A stretch of 64,000 bases of DNA, taken from the NCBI GenBank assembly GCA_017458335.1, contig JAFTFT010000009.1, positions 18,561-82,560 of the forward strand, in the 5' to 3' direction. Below the pieces are notes generated by a model, which saw only the letters and a list, made by a program, of their open reading frames with translations, had not been told where the DNA came from and made no database searches. This document shows positions 61,708 through 64,000 of this stretch, one piece after another. Both the position numbers and the translations under genes were made by a program. This stretch comes from Oscillospiraceae bacterium (GTDB lineage Bacteria > Bacillota > Clostridia > Oscillospirales > Oscillospiraceae). Each line of letters starts with the position of its first letter. Positions within the stretch are counted from its first letter, which is position 1.

Positions 61708-63186
61708 ATGAATCTTGAGGAACTACGCCGCGGCGAGACAAAGAACGTGGAGTTCAAGGTTGAACTGCCGAAGAAAGCGGAACGCTATACCAAGACACTC
61801 GTTGCATTTGCAAACACACAGGGCGGAAAACTGGTGATCGGTGTAGATGACGATACGCATGAGGTCGTAGGTGTCGATGCTGATGACTTGTTTGAAGTAA
61901 TGGACAGTATTGCCAATGTAGTTTCTGCCTCCTGTGAACCGCAGATTATTCCAGATATTACATTGCAGACCACAGAAGACGGGAAAACATTGGTCATTGT
62001 CACAGTTGCTCCTGGTGCGAACAGACCTTACTATCTGAAGGCAGAAGGAAGGGACAATGGTACCTACATCCGTGTGGCCGGTACGACTCGCCATGCTTCC
62101 CCGGAGAAAATCCGGGAACTGATATTGGAGGGAGCCCGCGCTTCCTGGGACGAGCAGCCCTGTATCGGATTTGAAGTGACGGATAATCAAATTGAAGCGC
62201 TCTGTGCAGATATTCAGGCGTATCGAAAGAAAGCTGGATTGCCGGACAGGGCAGTGACCAGAACGCAGCTCATGAATTGGAAGCTGCTGAAAGAGACTGA
62301 CGGAAAATTTCAGGCAAGCAATGGATTTGTACTGCTGACCTCGGACTGGTTCCAGTTCTCCAAGACACAATGCGCGGTTTTCAAGGGGGAACGGGGTTCT
62401 GCTTTCCTGGACAAACGCACATATGATGGACCGGTTTACCGCCAGATCGATGAGGCGGTGGAGTTTGTCCTTCGCAATATTCGCCTGCGTGCTGAGATTG
62501 TGGGCTTGCTCCGCCGGGAACGCTATGAGCTGCCGGAGGAGGCCATCCGTGAGATGATTACCAACGCTCACTGCCATCGTCAATGGACAGCGGAGTCCTG
62601 CATCCAGGTGGCGATCTACGATGACCGACTGGAGGTCACATCTCCCGGCGGCCTGTATAACGGCCTGACTTATGAAGAAATGATACAGGGGCATTCCCGC
62701 CTTAGAAACAGGGCGCTGGCAAATGTGCTGAACCAGATGGGACTGATTGAATCCTGGGGTACCGGTATTCTGAGAATCCGCCAGTTGGCGAGAGAGTATG
62801 GTTTGCCGGAACCGGAATTTATTGAATCAGATAACTTCTTTCGCGTGAATCTCCGCCGCAGTTCGGAGATTGACGGAGATATGACGGAAAAAAAGAAGGA
62901 CAGTTCGGAAAAATTCGGAGATAATTCGGAAATAGCGAAAAACGGTTCGGAGATATTCGGAGACAATTCGGGAAAGATAACAGAATTAGAGGGTAAAATA
63001 CTCCAAATTATTAGGGCAGATCCAACCGTGTCCGCAAAGAAGATAGCGGAAGAACTCTTCGTAACATCCCGCACTGTTGAGAAAAATATCAGCACACTAA
63101 AAACAAAGCGAATTCTAACTCGCCATGGAACCAAAGGTGGATATTGGGAAATCCTGGAGCATGAAAGTACTACCATAGTAGATTGA
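61708..63186 (+). CDS. AlbA_2 / RecG-like ATP-binding putative regulator
   Basis: 492 residues. Residues about 8-130 are an AlbA_2 (Schlafen-type) domain: ETKNVEFKVELPKKAERYTK, VAFANTQGGKLVIGVDD. Residues about 270-370 are a HATPase_c_4 region: LPEEAIREMITNAHCHRQW, SPGGLYNGLTYEEM, LIESWGTGILRI. A linker with two near-repeats of NSE-I/K-FGDNS follows (about 400-425), then a winged helix (VSAKKIAEELFVTSRTVEKN). Such proteins are usually called transcriptional regulators or ATP-binding proteins, often on mobile DNA. ATG 61708 has AGGAGGTG upstream. The McrB-like gene follows after 20 bases. Confidence 0.85.
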   Translation: MNLEELRRGETKNVEFKVELPKKAERYTKTLVAFANTQGGKLVIGVDDDTHEVVGVDADDLFEVMDSIANVVSASCEPQIIPDITLQTTEDGKTLVIVTVAPGANRPYYLKAEGRDNGTYIRVAGTTRHASPEKIRELILEGARASWDEQPCIGFEVTDNQIEALCADIQAYRKKAGLPDRAVTRTQLMNWKLLKETDGKFQASNGFVLLTSDWFQFSKTQCAVFKGERGSAFLDKRTYDGPVYRQIDEAVEFVLRNIRLRAEIVGLLRRERYELPEEAIREMITNAHCHRQWTAESCIQVAIYDDRLEVTSPGGLYNGLTYEEMIQGHSRLRNRALANVLNQMGLIESWGTGILRIRQLAREYGLPEPEFIESDNFFRVNLRRSSEIDGDMTEKKKDSSEKFGDNSEIAKNGSEIFGDNSGKITELEGKILQIIRADPTVSAKKIAEELFVTSRTVEKNISTLKTKRILTRHGTKGGYWEILEHESTTIVD

Positions 63187-63206
63187 AAAAATAGAGGAGA
63201 TTTGAA

Positions 63207-63884
63207 ATGAATCTTGATTTTGGCCTTAATACAATTCTCTATGGTCCTCCGGGCACGGGGAAGACCTATAACACGGTCAATTATGCAGTCGCGATATGTG
63301 AAGATAAGTCTTTTGAGGATGTTAAAAGAGAGAATTATTCGGAGGTCCTTGGGCGGTTCAACGATTTAAAGAAAAAGGGAAGAATAGCATTTACGACATT
63401 TCATCAATCTTATGGGTATGAAGATTTTATAGAAGGCATAAAACCAATTACGGATGAGAATGGCAATATTTCCTATGAAGTAAAGAAAGGTGTCTTTAAG
63501 GACTTTTGCGAAAAAGCAGAACTTCCACAGGATGAGGCGATTAACCATAATGCGGAGGTATATATTGTACGTTTGAATGTAAAAGGAAATGGTAAGGATG
63601 ATTTGAAGAAAGAGTGTTTTAGAGATGGCGAAATCCGTTTTGATTGGCCGGAGAATTACACTGGTGATTATATGAAATGGCTGTCAGCAATGAAGCCAGG
63701 AGACTTAGTTGTGTCTTACTATGACCAAGCAAGAAACATAGATGGTATTGCCATGGTTATGGATGAAGAACCGGTCTATGACCAGTCAAAGATCAGCTTC
63801 CGCTGGACAAGAAAAGTAAACTGGCTGATAAAGGGGAAAATTATAGATACTCTTGAAGCTCTTGAGAGTGAAAAGTTTGCCTGA
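63207..63884 (+). pseudogene. McrB-like AAA GTPase, truncated before Walker B
   Basis: 225 residues. The Walker A motif ILYGPPGTGKTYNT (about 9-22) and FTTFHQSYGYEDFIEGIKPI are typical of McrB, the GTPase motor of type IV (methyl-directed) restriction. After KKGVFKDFCEKA an inserted domain begins (VYIVRLNVKGNGK, GDLVVSYYDQARNIDGIAMV), as in some McrB proteins. The frame then stops at 63884, before the expected Walker B, sensor and arginine-finger regions, and the remaining 116 bases of the window do not restore them. No McrC is visible. Either a truncation or a recombination junction. RBS AGAGGAG upstream is intact. Confidence 0.7.
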
Positions 63885-64000
63885 AGTCACAAGCTGAAAA
63901 AAGCGCGCACGAAGCCAAAGGCATATCATCCAAATTTGTGAGAATCCGGATCAAACACCCAACAAAGTGCTGTATTCTGGAACATAGGGATAGCTACGGA
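63885..64000. other. End of window, no feature seen
   Basis: These 116 bases carry stops in the McrB frame and match nothing I recognise. They may be the far side of a rearrangement. Confidence 0.4.

Overview
The window reads as the chromosome of a fairly GC-rich member of the Firmicutes, most likely class Clostridia. The grounds are the gene order of a complete S10-spc-alpha ribosomal operon with a zinc-ribbon S14, strong AGGAGG ribosome sites, consensus sigma-A promoters, RecD2, ComEC, ComF and RNase M5, and a lysine riboswitch in front of an amino-acid ABC importer. I cannot place it to genus from sequence alone.

Layout. 1-3.4 kb: the end of a DUF362 protein, a secreted CHAP-domain protein with His/Cys repeats, tRNA-Thr and tRNA-Tyr with promoter and terminator, and an acyltransferase-3 membrane protein. 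3.4-19.4 kb: a promoter and structured leader, then rpsJ to rplQ, including secY, adk, map, infA and rpoA. 19.4-20.1 kb: a HAD phosphatase. 20.2-24.9 kb (minus strand): an ABC exporter, a membrane acyltransferase-like protein, a PqqD-like protein and an HPr-kinase-like protein, followed by a separately promoted AT-rich small protein whose N-terminus looks like a leader. This has the make-up of a peptide modification and export system and is one of the two best candidates for something new. 25.0-29.5 kb: an L-cysteine desulfidase-family protein (minus) and a lysine-riboswitch-controlled ABC importer (plus). 29.6-31.5 kb: a membrane protein with a Rossmann-type domain and a RyR domain. 31.6-47.3 kb: housekeeping genes (uvrA, recD2, comF, mreB, ispD, ispF, a sirtuin, mltG, alaS, HIT, comEC). 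47.4-57.0 kb (minus strand): an aldose-epimerase-like gene, then a six-gene redox operon with two copies of a desaturase-like flavoprotein plus [2Fe-2S] flavin reductase pair, a large Fe-S/FAD protein and a HypA-like protein. It has its own promoter and a palindromic operator candidate and is the second notable system. 57.4-59.2 kb: holA, rnmV and tRNA-Arg.

59.3-64 kb, just after tRNA-Arg: a more AT-rich accessory stretch with a macro-domain protein, remnants of a VWA gene and a Fic gene that have both lost their 5' parts at one junction, an AlbA_2/ATPase regulator-like protein and a McrB-like ATPase that ends before its Walker B region. It looks like a decaying island.

No CRISPR array, rRNA, transposase or integrase was seen. 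Many very long antisense open frames exist, as expected from GC-rich codon usage, and were left out.
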